NCBI GenBank assembly: GCA_028456385.1
Contig: JALNQF010000054.1
Location: 1 to 64,000, forward strand
DNA from: Ophiosphaerella korrae
Lineage: Eukaryota > Ascomycota > Dothideomycetes > Pleosporales > Phaeosphaeriaceae
Direction: 5' to 3'
DNA: 64,000 nt
Each line of letters starts with the position of its first letter. Positions within the stretch are counted from its first letter, which is position 1. Positions 11,104-20,550 of the stretch are shown here, one piece after another. Under the pieces are notes generated by a model that was given only the letters and a program-made list of their open reading frames with translations, was not told where the DNA came from and did no database searches. A program made the position numbers and the translations under genes.

Positions 11104-12552
11104 ATGCTCACCTTGTTGAGCTGCAGCTCTTCGGCACCTCCGAAAGGCCTACGATGGCGTTCCAACAGCTATTTCATCACTACAGTCATCGGCATGAGCA
11201 TCTTTACAGACATCTTTCTATACGGATTGGTTATTCCTGTCCTTCCGTTCATGCTTAAAGATCGGGTTCACATGCCGGATACCCAAATTCAGGGCACAAT
11301 CTCGAATTTGCTTGCAATCTACGCAGCAGCATCTCTGGCGTCATCCCCAATCGCTGGTATATTGGCGGACAAATTCTCGAGCACACGACAGTTTCCATTT
11401 GTTTTAGGGTTGCTCATGTTGATATTTGCAACCGCCCTTCTAGCCCTGGGTCAAAGTGTTGCTGTCCTAGCCATCGCCAGGTTCCTTCAAGGTGCCAGTG
11501 GAGGAGTCGTATGGACAATCGGTATGGCTATTATAATAGAAACTGTCGGGCAAGAGAATCTAGGGACGACGATGGGCACGATTTTCAGTTTTTGCTCGGT
11601 TTCAGCACTATTTTCGCCCGTTCTTGGAGGCATCCTCTATGAAAAAGCAGGGCCTAAAGGCGTTTTTGGCATGGCAATTGGGCTTATTATTTTGGATCTT
11701 GCTCTCCGACTCCTCATGATTGAGAAGAAGGTGGCTTATCGTTATGATGACGCAAGCACAACACCACCTGACGCAACTGTGGATGGATTGGTGTCGGAAG
11801 AAACATCACTTTTGCCCATGACCGACCAAAGCCACGACTTCTATCGACTACAAAGGCCTCATAGTCGCCTAACTCAATCATTTCCGATCATTTGCTTGCT
11901 TCGCGACCCCGGCCTTGTCACGGCCATATGGATCGCCTTCGTACAGGCCCTCATTCTTGGTGCTTTTGATGCCACAATACCACTAGTCGCAAACGAGCAG
12001 TTTGGCTTCAACAGTCTAAAATCAGGACTTCTCTTCTTACCCTTAGGCGGCGCAGATTTCTTCTTCGGTCCAGTTTTTGGGTGGTGCGTAGATCGATATG
12101 GCACAAAGCTTATGTCTATCATCGGTTTCACGGCACTTGTCCCATGTCTTACACTACTTCGGCTCTCGACAGATACATCTCTTGCCAATATGGACGACAA
12201 CCGCCGCATTGCGCTCTACTCAGGGGTACTGGCAGCTAATGGACTTGGGATTGCCATGATAAATAGTCTGGCGATTGTTGAAGCGGGAGATCTTGTTGAG
12301 AAGTACTGGCGGGCGAACGAGGATATCTTTAAGAAAGCGCCATATGCTCAACTATATGGCATCAACAGCATGGTTTACAGTGCCGGTCTAACATCGGGTC
12401 CGCTACTCGCGGGCCATTTGAGAGAGAAGATTGGGTATGGTAATATGAACGCTGTAATCGCCGGTTTATGCGCATTTACAGCGATCCTGTCTGGTATTTA
12501 TATGGGTAGAGGACATGGAGATATCGGTGAACAGGAAAATGTTGACAGCTGA
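11104..12552 (+). CDS. MFS transporter, DHA1-type (drug:H+ antiporter-like), 482 aa
   Basis: This is an intronless, complete major facilitator protein of the plasma or an internal membrane. Twelve hydrophobic segments can be laid out. TM1 is at about residues 22-51 (ending VIPVLPFML) and TM2 at 66-86, followed by motif-A-like GILADKF at 85-91. TM3-TM5 end in a motif-C-like SPVLGGILYE at 171-180, and TM6 is at about 187-206. A hydrophilic loop (207-270) follows, then a C-terminal half beginning DPGLVTAIWIAF with six more segments and a second motif-A-like GWCVDRYGTK. The layout matches DHA1 and vesicular-amine-transporter-like fungal proteins. The substrate is unknown. Neighbours give no pathway context and the frame shows no sign of decay. 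Confidence 0.9.
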   Translation: MLTLLSCSSSAPPKGLRWRSNSYFITTVIGMSIFTDIFLYGLVIPVLPFMLKDRVHMPDTQIQGTISNLLAIYAAASLASSPIAGILADKFSSTRQFPFVLGLLMLIFATALLALGQSVAVLAIARFLQGASGGVVWTIGMAIIIETVGQENLGTTMGTIFSFCSVSALFSPVLGGILYEKAGPKGVFGMAIGLIILDLALRLLMIEKKVAYRYDDASTTPPDATVDGLVSEETSLLPMTDQSHDFYRLQRPHSRLTQSFPIICLLRDPGLVTAIWIAFVQALILGAFDATIPLVANEQFGFNSLKSGLLFLPLGGADFFFGPVFGWCVDRYGTKLMSIIGFTALVPCLTLLRLSTDTSLANMDDNRRIALYSGVLAANGLGIAMINSLAIVEAGDLVEKYWRANEDIFKKAPYAQLYGINSMVYSAGLTSGPLLAGHLREKIGYGNMNAVIAGLCAFTAILSGIYMGRGHGDIGEQENVDS

Positions 12553-13221
12553 CCGGCTTCAGTATGAGATTGTGGAAACAACATTTAAAAGGAACATCAC
12601 TATCTCACACCCATAAAAGGCCTATGAGCCGTGATACTCTGCTCATTTTGTATAAAGTTAGTATAGTGTGTAGGTTCCGGTGAGGCATTTTGCATTCGCG
12701 CAAGAATGCTATATCACGCAATCTAGAAAGTATTAAATTTCGAGTATAACCCGTATATTTTAATTGGATGATACACTCTCAAACTCTCGACATCATATAA
12801 TAAAGGGAGGTAGAAATACAGTATATATTATCGAATCGTCTACAAGCTGTTCGTGAGAGTAACAAAATGAAACTTAACCAATGCGTATTACAATCAGCTT
12901 GAACTTTAACAATGACTCAGAAACACTCACAGTTATATTTTACATATCTTACAGCCTACTTCTACAGTTTGATACAGGTGGTTGAATGGAGATTATACTT
13001 TCAAGTGTGAGACCGCAAACATTACGCGAATTGCCCTATCATGTAACCAACAAGGACGGTTGCAAGGCCTTGTATTTCAATGGATATCATAGATAGGATT
13101 AGTGAGTTCGAGAGTGTAGTAACCTCGAGTCCAAGAAAAACTTCGTACGTATGATCAATCGTTCGGCGTCTGTGTTGTGTGGGAGAGAACAGGTAAATGT
13201 GGAGCTTGGAGCGTGATCCGC
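12553..13221. other. Intergenic, AT-rich 3' region
   Basis: It is moderately AT-rich, with no supportable ORF. It lies between the 3' ends of the MFS gene and the convergent F-box-like gene. Confidence 0.4.
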
Positions 13222-14436
13222 CTACGCTTCGGTACTTCCCTCATCATAATCATTTACCTCTCCCCAGCACCAGAGGCAAAGGACATGCTGAGCGTCTCTT
13301 CCGCAAAGACAAGTACTTGTCGTTGATTCTTTTGTTGTGGTGGCCGTCCATTGTGTTATGGCTGAGCACTCGGCTTGGTAACATCGTAGGCAGAGCCAAC
13401 GCTTAAGAAAACGGCTCCTCAATGTGCAATGGCATGGCTTAATCGGGGCAGCTTTGGAAAATTTAGGAAGCCAACGTAGCGGGACCGAGGGCTTCAATGC
13501 CAATGGGCCTCTTGGTGCTTGATGTTCGAAGCAAGCGTCGCACAAGAGGACTTTACGCTGCTCCGGGGCATTACAAAGAGTCCAGGTAACTGGTGAAGGA
13601 GTTCCGTAGCGAGAGTCTTCTGAGATGGAGATCAATGACCGTTTTCCGAGATCAAGGTCAAGCGCGTCGTCAATACACTCGGGTGGGGCAGAAGAGGCGA
13701 CTTCGAAGGGGACGTCAAGATAGCCTTGATCATGATATGGGCCTCCTTTTCCAGTAGATGGGTTCTGCCAGTGTGGGACTTCAGTTTGATTATTTGAGGG
13801 TAGGTGGTGAGGACTGAGTATCGGTTGCTCTAATGGCTCCAAGAGGACAAATCCGCTAAACTTTGGTAATTCCGCTGGATCCTCTGGATCACTCGAGGTT
13901 TCGTAGATGCTTTGGTATACACAATGTACTCTACACTCATCGCATGTTGCTACATTACAGCTTATGCAAGGCCTAGTTTCCACCCTTCGTTGACGGTCTT
14001 TTGTTCCACATTTGACAAACTCGGTACAAGTCTTTGCACAGAAATACTCGGACTTGACATGGCACTTTTTCCGGATTTGCGTGCCTTTCCCTGAGCAACT
14101 GAGCCGACTGAGAAGGTTCCTTAAGCAGTTTGGACGGGAAGCGATGGCTTCGTGAAGCCCTTTACAGGTACATGCTAGGGCGAGAAGGTCTTCCGCGACG
14201 AGCTCTTTAACAACGGCCTCCAATAACCCGTATTGCCGCAGTATGTTGATTAACGGACTGAAAACTGAGATAACGCGGCCAGGTTCTTGCGGTTGGGGCT
14301 TGTACACCCGTTTGCTGAGAATTTTCGACGACCGTTTGCGCTTGAAGAAGCAAGTGGCTTTGTTATGATCCTTGACACGACCATGTGCGTCTTGAACCAT
14401 AGTCGAGGCTTGTGGTAGATGATTCGAAGTCGGCAT
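13222..14436 (-). CDS. F-box-like, cysteine-rich protein, 404 aa
   Basis: This is a single open frame. Residues about 54-110 (VISVFSPLINILRQYGLLEA through LLALACTCKGLHEAI to LRNLLSRL) look like a fungal F-box-type fold, in which a Leu-rich helix, a conserved Cys-Lys turn and a second helix bind Skp1. A Cys/His cluster follows at about 125-173, containing CxxC and CDEC pairs (RPCISCNVATCDECRVHC), so zinc binding is plausible. A second Cys-rich region near the C-terminus includes LCDACFEH, WLCLRCYQ and CLCGRD. An SCF ubiquitin-ligase substrate receptor role is inferred from the F-box-like part only; the target is unknown. Similar F-box and Cys-rich proteins are common in Dothideomycetes. Confidence 0.75.
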   Translation of the reverse strand: MPTSNHLPQASTMVQDAHGRVKDHNKATCFFKRKRSSKILSKRVYKPQPQEPGRVISVFSPLINILRQYGLLEAVVKELVAEDLLALACTCKGLHEAIASRPNCLRNLLSRLSCSGKGTQIRKKCHVKSEYFCAKTCTEFVKCGTKDRQRRVETRPCISCNVATCDECRVHCVYQSIYETSSDPEDPAELPKFSGFVLLEPLEQPILSPHHLPSNNQTEVPHWQNPSTGKGGPYHDQGYLDVPFEVASSAPPECIDDALDLDLGKRSLISISEDSRYGTPSPVTWTLCNAPEQRKVLLCDACFEHQAPRGPLALKPSVPLRWLPKFSKAAPIKPCHCTLRSRFLKRWLCLRCYQAECSAITQWTATTTKESTTSTCLCGRDAQHVLCLWCWGEVNDYDEGSTEA

Positions 14437-15427
14437 TTGGACGTCTGGGGTATGGCAAGGAATTATTTAGCGCCAAATTAAGGCAAGGAATGTAATTCCA
14501 AAGTTAAACTAGGAGAAGAGCGAGTTGTCGAGACCCCTGGAAGTGAAAGGTCATTTGAATCTCAATAAGTAGACATTAGGAATTCGCGATTTGAACGGAT
14601 ATGCTAATATTCACTCAACGAACATCAAAAAAAAAAAATAGGGCTTGCAGGTGATATTGATGATGAAAGTAAATTATGCGTACAACGTACATCGTGTATA
14701 TGTGAGCTTCTGGAGGACTAAACGGTGTCCTCCAAAGTGCCTACCCTATTCAATTTTTTAAGTCTGGATCCATTGTGTACTGAATTGTTTGTGGGATTTA
14801 TTCGGCAAATCCCGGATGGTGCTTGGATGACACGCGTGACAGATGTGAGACGGTGAAGCGAAATTCCTATCGGTGCGATAGGCTGCGATGACCGATGTTC
14901 AGCAAGATATGACAGGTAGCTAGGAAATAAGCAAGATATGTAGCTGTTCAGAACAGAGTAGATAGTGGGTATTACGACCGAAAATTGTTCCGGATGAACA
15001 CGGAGGTTACTCCGATGATCTCCGACGACGCCCAATAGCCTGAAGAGCTATAGCTTACGTAATGATACCTCGGGCCAGAGGCTCCCCTTGGTGCGTTAGC
15101 TTGACTAGTCTATCGTAGTGCAACTGTTCCTGATAGAGGTCTCAATTACTATTTTATGTTATTCCAAGGTTGTGTGGGGACTGCGCTCCACATGCATTGT
15201 TTGGCCGGTGAGCATTATTCTGATGAAGAAAGTCAAGAATTGAATTTGCGCGAGTCTGATGTGCCCAGCCATGCAACCTCAAACGCCCACAAGTATGCGG
15301 ACTACCTACGAAACAATTTCAATAGTCGCGGAGCATTCTGTCATCCGATTTAATCATTATTTATCAGTATCTCTATTATCGTCCCCTCTTATCTTCGGCT
15401 AACCTTTTCTAATGTTCTTACTCCTTG
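14437..15427. other. Intergenic, about 1 kb
   Basis: Short frames at 14718-15035 (minus) and 15156-15353 (plus) have no family features and are not supported as genes. A poly-A run lies near 14628-14639. Nothing else is recognised. Confidence 0.35.
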
Positions 15428-15697
15428 TCAGGAATACCGTAGCAACAACCAATATCGAGGACATTGTAGACTAAGGATTTACATTTTCAAGTCAGCGTTC
15501 ATGTCAAGTTTCTCCAACATCCACGTTTGCGCACATTTACAGTCCCGCTGGACGTAGAAACCACCCTTCTTATAGCAAGTTTCCTTTGTAGTGCAGATGC
15601 CCAATGGGTCGCCACGCCCACAAGGAGCTGGGTATGGGTCCTTTGGAGAGGCGACCGCGACGGCGGAGATAGCAGCGATGACGGCAAGGAACTTCAT
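15428..15697 (-). CDS. Small secreted cysteine-rich protein, 71 aa
   Basis: A classic signal peptide (MKFLAVIAAISAVAVA, cleavage about residue 16-17) is followed by a mature part with Cys at 26, 35, 41, 53 and 55. The preferred model splices 15525-15697 to 15428-15470 across a 54-bp intron (15471-15524; GTGGAT donor, CTGAC-like branch, TAG acceptor). This adds a sixth Cys (TLQCP) and ends RYS-stop. The unspliced alternative stops at 15479 with only five Cys. The spacing C-x8-C-x5-C with GG after the third Cys resembles a cysteine pattern common in small secreted fungal proteins. A TATA-like TTTATATATG lies about 95 bp upstream (15791-15800). It sits 1.9 kb from the repeat island. A host-interaction (effector) role is only an inference from these traits. 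Confidence 0.7.
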
Positions 15698-17097
15698 ATT
15701 GACAATTGTATTTTTATGGGTGAGGGATTATCGGTGTGTGCCTTGGGAATGAGTGAACTGCTCTCTCAACAAGCAGCGACGAACCGAGGATTTATATATG
15801 CCTGTTTGTGTGACCATCTCAACAGATCGCCCGTATTTACGGCGCCGCTGACATCTTTGTAGCTTTCCAAGCACCATTTGAAGACCTAGGATAGAACTAA
15901 AGATAGCTCAACGACGGTAGAGTCGCACACAAGACACAATGCCACCAATCTGTGGCCTGGAACCTCAAGAAAAGCTGTATCAGATGCGCTAGGTATGTGA
16001 TGCGTTGATATCATGCCTCCCAAACTGGTTTCTAGAATAACCAATACGGTTCGTCAAGTATGATTTGCAGCGATAGTGTTCATATGTATATAGTGTGTGA
16101 CGGCGTTTAGCGAGCCCGTTTAATTTGGGTCCCCAGATGATCGTTTTTCCCCTGGAAATGCCTGTACTCATCAGCCCGCTAATTATTTTACCATATTAAG
16201 AAAGCTCTTACTCTTACTCAAGCTCAGAAACATGATGCTCATGACGTAGTGGAGGCGGCACATATGTCTCGGGGCCTTTCACAACTTCGACCGAATAGGG
16301 TAGGTGCCTGCTCTCAAATAACGACACCCAACGCTGCCTGTTGAAGTCATCTACCACGAGCCGCAATATATCTTGGAGGCTGCGGGTTTTAGCCTTCAAG
16401 TTACGCACTATTCAAAGGCGTCCTCATGGGAGCTGCCTATATAGTCAACGCTAAACCTAATTAGGAAGTACGATACCAACCTCCCTTGACTGCTGTAGGC
16501 GCTCAAAATAACTTTAACACGCCAGTTCTTCCAAGTGGTGGAACTGTCTCTCCTCTGCCTAATTCTAGGAAATGGTGTAATATCGTTGCTTGGCACAACT
16601 ACCAGATTTTACCTAGGTACCTAGTGCGCGTGCAAGCAAAGTTGAAGTCTTGCTTTATCTCAATTACAGAAATCTCAAGCGATTATAGCAAAGCTAAGAT
16701 TACTAATGACGCCCCTGTAAGACGGTAAGTGTACTTCACTACGCCATACAACTAAAAAGACGAAGAATAACAAACGACTGTTGATCATCTTGAGACAAAC
16801 AGCGCATACATGCTGCAGCCAGTGTATAACCGTATACTCTTGTGTTAGGTGCGCGGTGATTTAAAATATATCATCAGATAATTCCTACATTTGCAGACGA
16901 CTCCTGATATAGCAACATATTTCTCCATGACAGGTTTCAAACTTTTGAGCAGTGTCGTGAAACCTAAAAGTCAACACAATGTTTTTCATGAAAGAGCAAT
17001 AGTTCATACATGTTTGTAAATAGTTCAAACAATGTCAGCTCTACTAAGTATATAGAAACTTCACTTGAATAGATAAACCTCTACCAATGACAATAGC
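15698..17097. other. Intergenic with two unassigned short frames
   Basis: Two minus-strand frames, 16408-16596 and 16214-16408, lie end to end and might be exons or remnants of one gene. The second contains VDDFNRQRWVSLFESRHLPY. I do not recognise a family. The rest is AT-rich without features, including the upstream part of the 17098 gene (TATA-like TATATAG near 17049). Confidence 0.3.
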
Positions 17098-17508
17098 ATG
17101 GCTTTCTCGAGCCGAATACCAAGTATATACGACACTATGATAGGGTATGAAGACATCTTTGCCCAATATGACTTGGGTTCTATTGAATATGTTGCAGGTG
17201 GAGATGTAATAATGAACGAAAATTGTTCACTCTTTTTACCTAGAGCGTATCCATGCGAGATTGTCTATGATCATCCTTGCTACTATCACCGGCTAGCTAA
17301 ATATGGTGAAACCGTGACTTTGTGGTCCGAAATAGAGGCACCAGATGAGATGGCATCAAAAAAAATATGGAACGTGCGGAAATTCCAGAAACAGAAGGCT
17401 GGGAGCCGCTTGAGGCTAGGAAATGGTGGTTCACCCCTACGCTATGAGTTAAAGCGCGAAGACATTGAAGTAGATGAAGAAATTGTAGTATATGAAGACA
17501 TTGAGTAG
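17098..17508 (+). CDS. Unrecognised 136-aa acidic protein next to the repeat island
   Basis: The open frame begins MAFSSRIPSIYDTMIGY. It is Tyr- and Glu-rich, with an acidic tail (EVDEEIVVYEDIE) and a basic central part (KKIWNVRKFQKQKAGSRLRL). There is no signal peptide, membrane segment or recognised domain. It ends 70 bp before the TIR element at 17579. It may be an orphan gene or chance ORF. Codon use does not show the TpA bias of the repeats, so the frame has not been hit by RIP. Confidence 0.4.
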   Translation: MAFSSRIPSIYDTMIGYEDIFAQYDLGSIEYVAGGDVIMNENCSLFLPRAYPCEIVYDHPCYYHRLAKYGETVTLWSEIEAPDEMASKKIWNVRKFQKQKAGSRLRLGNGGSPLRYELKREDIEVDEEIVVYEDIE

Positions 17509-17815
17509 AGCCTAGTCCTTGGGTTGATATCGAGTACATGCACTCAATGGCAAAACTTTGTAGAGCCATACACATGCAACGTAGTTTACAAGCGAGTGAC
17601 GCACCCCAAAACACACCAAAAACTCTGAAAAACAGCCTCTTAGGTCTCAACGTCAGCGTTATAATATTAACTATAAACCTAAGGACAGCTTTCTATACCT
17701 GCACCTAGAGTAATTCTTAAGTTAAAGAAGGATATATTAATTAATTCTAGAAATATAGTAGAATTTTGTATATTTGCAAAAGATTGGGGGCCGAAATATT
17801 ATATCTAGGAAACTA

Positions 17816-18265
17816 AGGTGCATCCCTGCGTAGCGAGACGCACGGTGTGGCGAGACAAATAAGGGGTACTTCGACTTTCAGCAACCAGAAGATCCTGCGC
17901 ACGACAGATATCGTTATTATCCTATGAAAATAATCTACTATTCCTATTTCTAAATGTCTATATTATACTCTGCCTAAAAATTACGTTTGCATTACAGCTG
18001 CTGTACCTAATTTGTACGGCGCCTTCTTTCGTAGCCTAACACTTCCCTCCCTACAGCGCTAAACTTAAGTCCTCATCGCTCTAAATTTTTATAGGATAAC
18101 CTCGTCTAAGCCCTAGAACTCTTCTAGTAGTAGGAAGTTACTATTAGCCCTATGCGCGCTGTACAGCGCAATTTTATACAGGGCCGCTATATTAATTAGT
18201 ACCTCTAATAGAACTAAACTATTAATCCTTGCTAATAGGAGTAACCCCGTACATCTTACCTTATA
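17816..18265. repeat. Left long TIR of the Tc1-like element
   Basis: It matches the reverse complement of 53735-54183. Shared landmarks include GCGAGACAAATAAGGGGTAC versus GTACCCCTCATTTGTCTC, and CCCTATGCGCGCTG at about 18150 versus its complement near 53840. Differences are mainly transitions, consistent with RIP. Confidence 0.8.
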
Positions 18266-18639
18266 CAAGGAAGATATAAAAAAGGGTAAGTAGTATAGCT
18301 TTATACGCTTAAGCTATAGAATTCTATTAAATCTTACGTACACTATAATTTTGTAAGGACAGCATACTACTAAGCCAATCCTAACAAAAAGGGGCTAATA
18401 GCTAGTTAAGCTATTGCAGTAGTATATAATATATATACTAGTTATTATCGCTTGAAGTTCTTCGAACTCGCTTAGGGTTGTACTAAGTTGTATGCGGTGG
18501 AATATACTAGCCGACAGAGCTAGCACGCGCTAGTTACTCAGCCTAGTAGAGCTCGTCGACAGCGCTAAGCGTACCCTAATAGCTCCCCGCCCTAGACCCC
18601 TTACAAATTTATATACAATTTAGATTAACTTAGTATTAT

Positions 18640-19416
18640 ATACCTACCTCTAGCTAGGCGTACTACTTTACGACGTTCTCTTATATTCAAGTAGTATTTT
18701 TAAATATCTTTAAGTTTAATCTTTACCTATTCTTCTTAGATTATAGTTATTAGCTACTCTTTTGTTTTTAGCTATCTCTTGCGAACCCTTAACTTAAGTA
18801 GCCTCTAAACATTCTTAATTAGATTAAGATTAGGTAATCTTATAGGCTACTACAGTAGCTAAATAGCAAGCTAATAGAAGAGACTCCTTATAGCTAAAGC
18901 CTAGTAAGAAGAAGTGCTATCTTGTATAAGAATAGCGTTACTTATCTTAACTCTAAAGATCTTGTACTCTTACTTAAAAGCTTAGATTAAAGGTATAACT
19001 CTTTAGTAGTAAGAAGATAAGTTAATATTCCTCTATATCTTATAGTCCTAAATTAGTAGTAGACCCTTTAATCTATCTCCTCTAATATAAGCCTAAACTA
19101 TTACATAGTAGTAATCTTTAAACTTAGAGATAATATAGTCTAGATAGTATTTCTTCTTAACTCTCCTTATTACCTAGACTTTCCTTCTCTTATATTTAAA
19201 CGATACCTTATTAGACTAGATTATCTTTCTCTATATCTCCTAAAGCTAAGCTAGGTAGGTCTTTACTTATAGAAGGTAATCTTGTATATATTTCTCTTTA
19301 AGAAGAGGCTTCTCTATTACTAGTTAGTAATAGTAGCGTTCTTATTTAAAAGCTTTCTAAATTGTTTATTTATTGTAATTTAAGTAGAGCTTATTAGTAA
19401 TTTACTAGAGAGGTTT
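18640..19416 (-). pseudogene. Tc1-like transposase remnant (DD34E), RIP-mutated, 5' part displaced
   Basis: Reading the minus strand, one frame keeps the Tc1 landmarks although stops are frequent. In reading order these are a decayed (W)SDE motif with the first catalytic Asp near 19215, a VWRR/KYY..D block, then QD with the second Asp near 18910, and the decayed P-N-L-N-L-I-K-N-V motif at 18801-18835. The last corresponds to the family's PDLNPIENVW. The spacing from the second Asp to the Glu position (now Lys) is 34 residues, which defines DD34E, Tc1 type. Stops sit where Trp or Gln codons are expected (TGG to TAG, CAG to TAG). The N-terminal DNA-binding part was cut off at 19416 by insertion of retroelement B and should continue from 40639 upward. 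Confidence 0.75.
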
Positions 19417-19418
19417 TA

Positions 19419-19847
19419 TATTACAGGCCTCCTGTCGTTAACTACAGGTGCCTGTCTTAAAGGGGGTTAGTAGATTACAAGGTAATAGTAAAAGCTTAGG
19501 GGTAATCTATAATAACTATAAACAATAGAAGATATTTTGTAACTGTCTTGTATTAGCGTTCTATAGTTAAAGGATTGAATTACTAATACTATCCTAATAA
19601 TACGCATCCTACTAACTATATACTCGTCGTAATCTATAATCTATAACTACTAAGATAAACAGATTATAGATTGTCCTAATCTATAATCTATAGCTACTAA
19701 GAGTCTATAGATTATAGATTAGTCTATATATCCTAGTTATATGTTATTTCCTAATTAAGATTATTACCCCGCTCGTCCTATGCTTCGTTAGCAACTAAGT
19801 TAGGACTAATTAGTTCTATCTCGATTTCTTCTATTACACCTATAATA
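19419..19847 (-). repeat. LTR of element A (left in window, 3' LTR of the element)
   Basis: 429 bp, nearly identical to 26022-26450. It contains several palindromic modules built from AATCTATAATCTATA and its complement around 19630-19730. Confidence 0.9.
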
Positions 19848-19865
19848 CTATCTCCCCTTCTAGGT

Positions 19866-20550
19866 AGGTCCTAGTTCTCCTATCCTAGAGCTAGAGTTAT
19901 TAGTCTAGTTTCTTTGTTAATATAGAGTTCTTTATCCTCCCTTATAACTATTTTATCTACACGTTGTTACTACCTCTTTACTAATTGCGTACTACGCAAT
20001 AGTATTAAAATATTTCCTTATTCTTGTTATACTTCTCCTAAATTAAATCCTAAATCCCTTCTTTATATTATTTCTATAAATAATAGTAGAGCTTATAAAG
20101 TATATATTTGTGCGAATATACGTAGTTCTTATAATATATCTAGTGTTTCTCTTTCTAAGTATACGTTTATTACACTTATTCTTGCGTCTAGGCTTAATAA
20201 TAATAGGGAAAGCTATTAACTAGACTTAAGAGAAATTACTATCTTAAATTATAGAGGCTAAAGCTAAGCATAAGCGTATCTAGGAGCTTGCGTAGAGTAA
20301 GCTAGTAAAGAATTAAGCTTATCTCTCTTATCTTTGTAAAATAAAGGCCTTAAATAATAAGAAATTAGCTAAGTAGTTAGTAGCTCTAGAAGCTAAGCTA
20401 GATCTAGATAAGGCGTTTAGTGTTACTATAGTAAGTCCTACGCTAGATATCCCTATCGTCTCTCTATCTATTATTAGTAATGTTAGTTCTCTTAGTTTGC
20501 TGCTAGGCGTTCTAGAGAGTTTTAACTTTAGAACTCCTCTAGTTTCTTAA
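19866..20550 (+). other. Conserved antisense reading frames in the 3' region of element A
   Basis: Opposite to pol, between the chromodomain end and the 3' LTR, two overlapping frames look protein-coding. Upstream frame 1 ends in the residues NNNRESY before a TAA at about 20218. Frame 2 (about 20205-20550), shifted by +1, contains IIEAKAKHKR, CKIKALNNKK and LVALEAKLDLDKAF, with in-frame TAG/TAA where Gln would be expected. The same two frames, in the same relation, are readable in C and D. In B frame 2 is readable, and frame 1 is interrupted by C. Frame 2 overlaps the last codons of pol by about 20 bp. No family is recognised; the predicted product is helical and Lys/Glu-rich, perhaps coiled coil. 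Confidence 0.5.

Noticed and set aside
14718..15035. 105-aa frame on the minus strand
   Set aside because: No family motif, no signal peptide, and no splice or promoter support. Length is within chance expectation.
15156..15353. 65-aa frame on the plus strand
   Set aside because: No recognisable features; probably chance.
19630..19730. CRISPR-like array of AATCTATA repeats
   Set aside because: Repeats are short, palindromic and contiguous, lie within retroelement LTRs, have no unique spacers, and the organism is a fungus.
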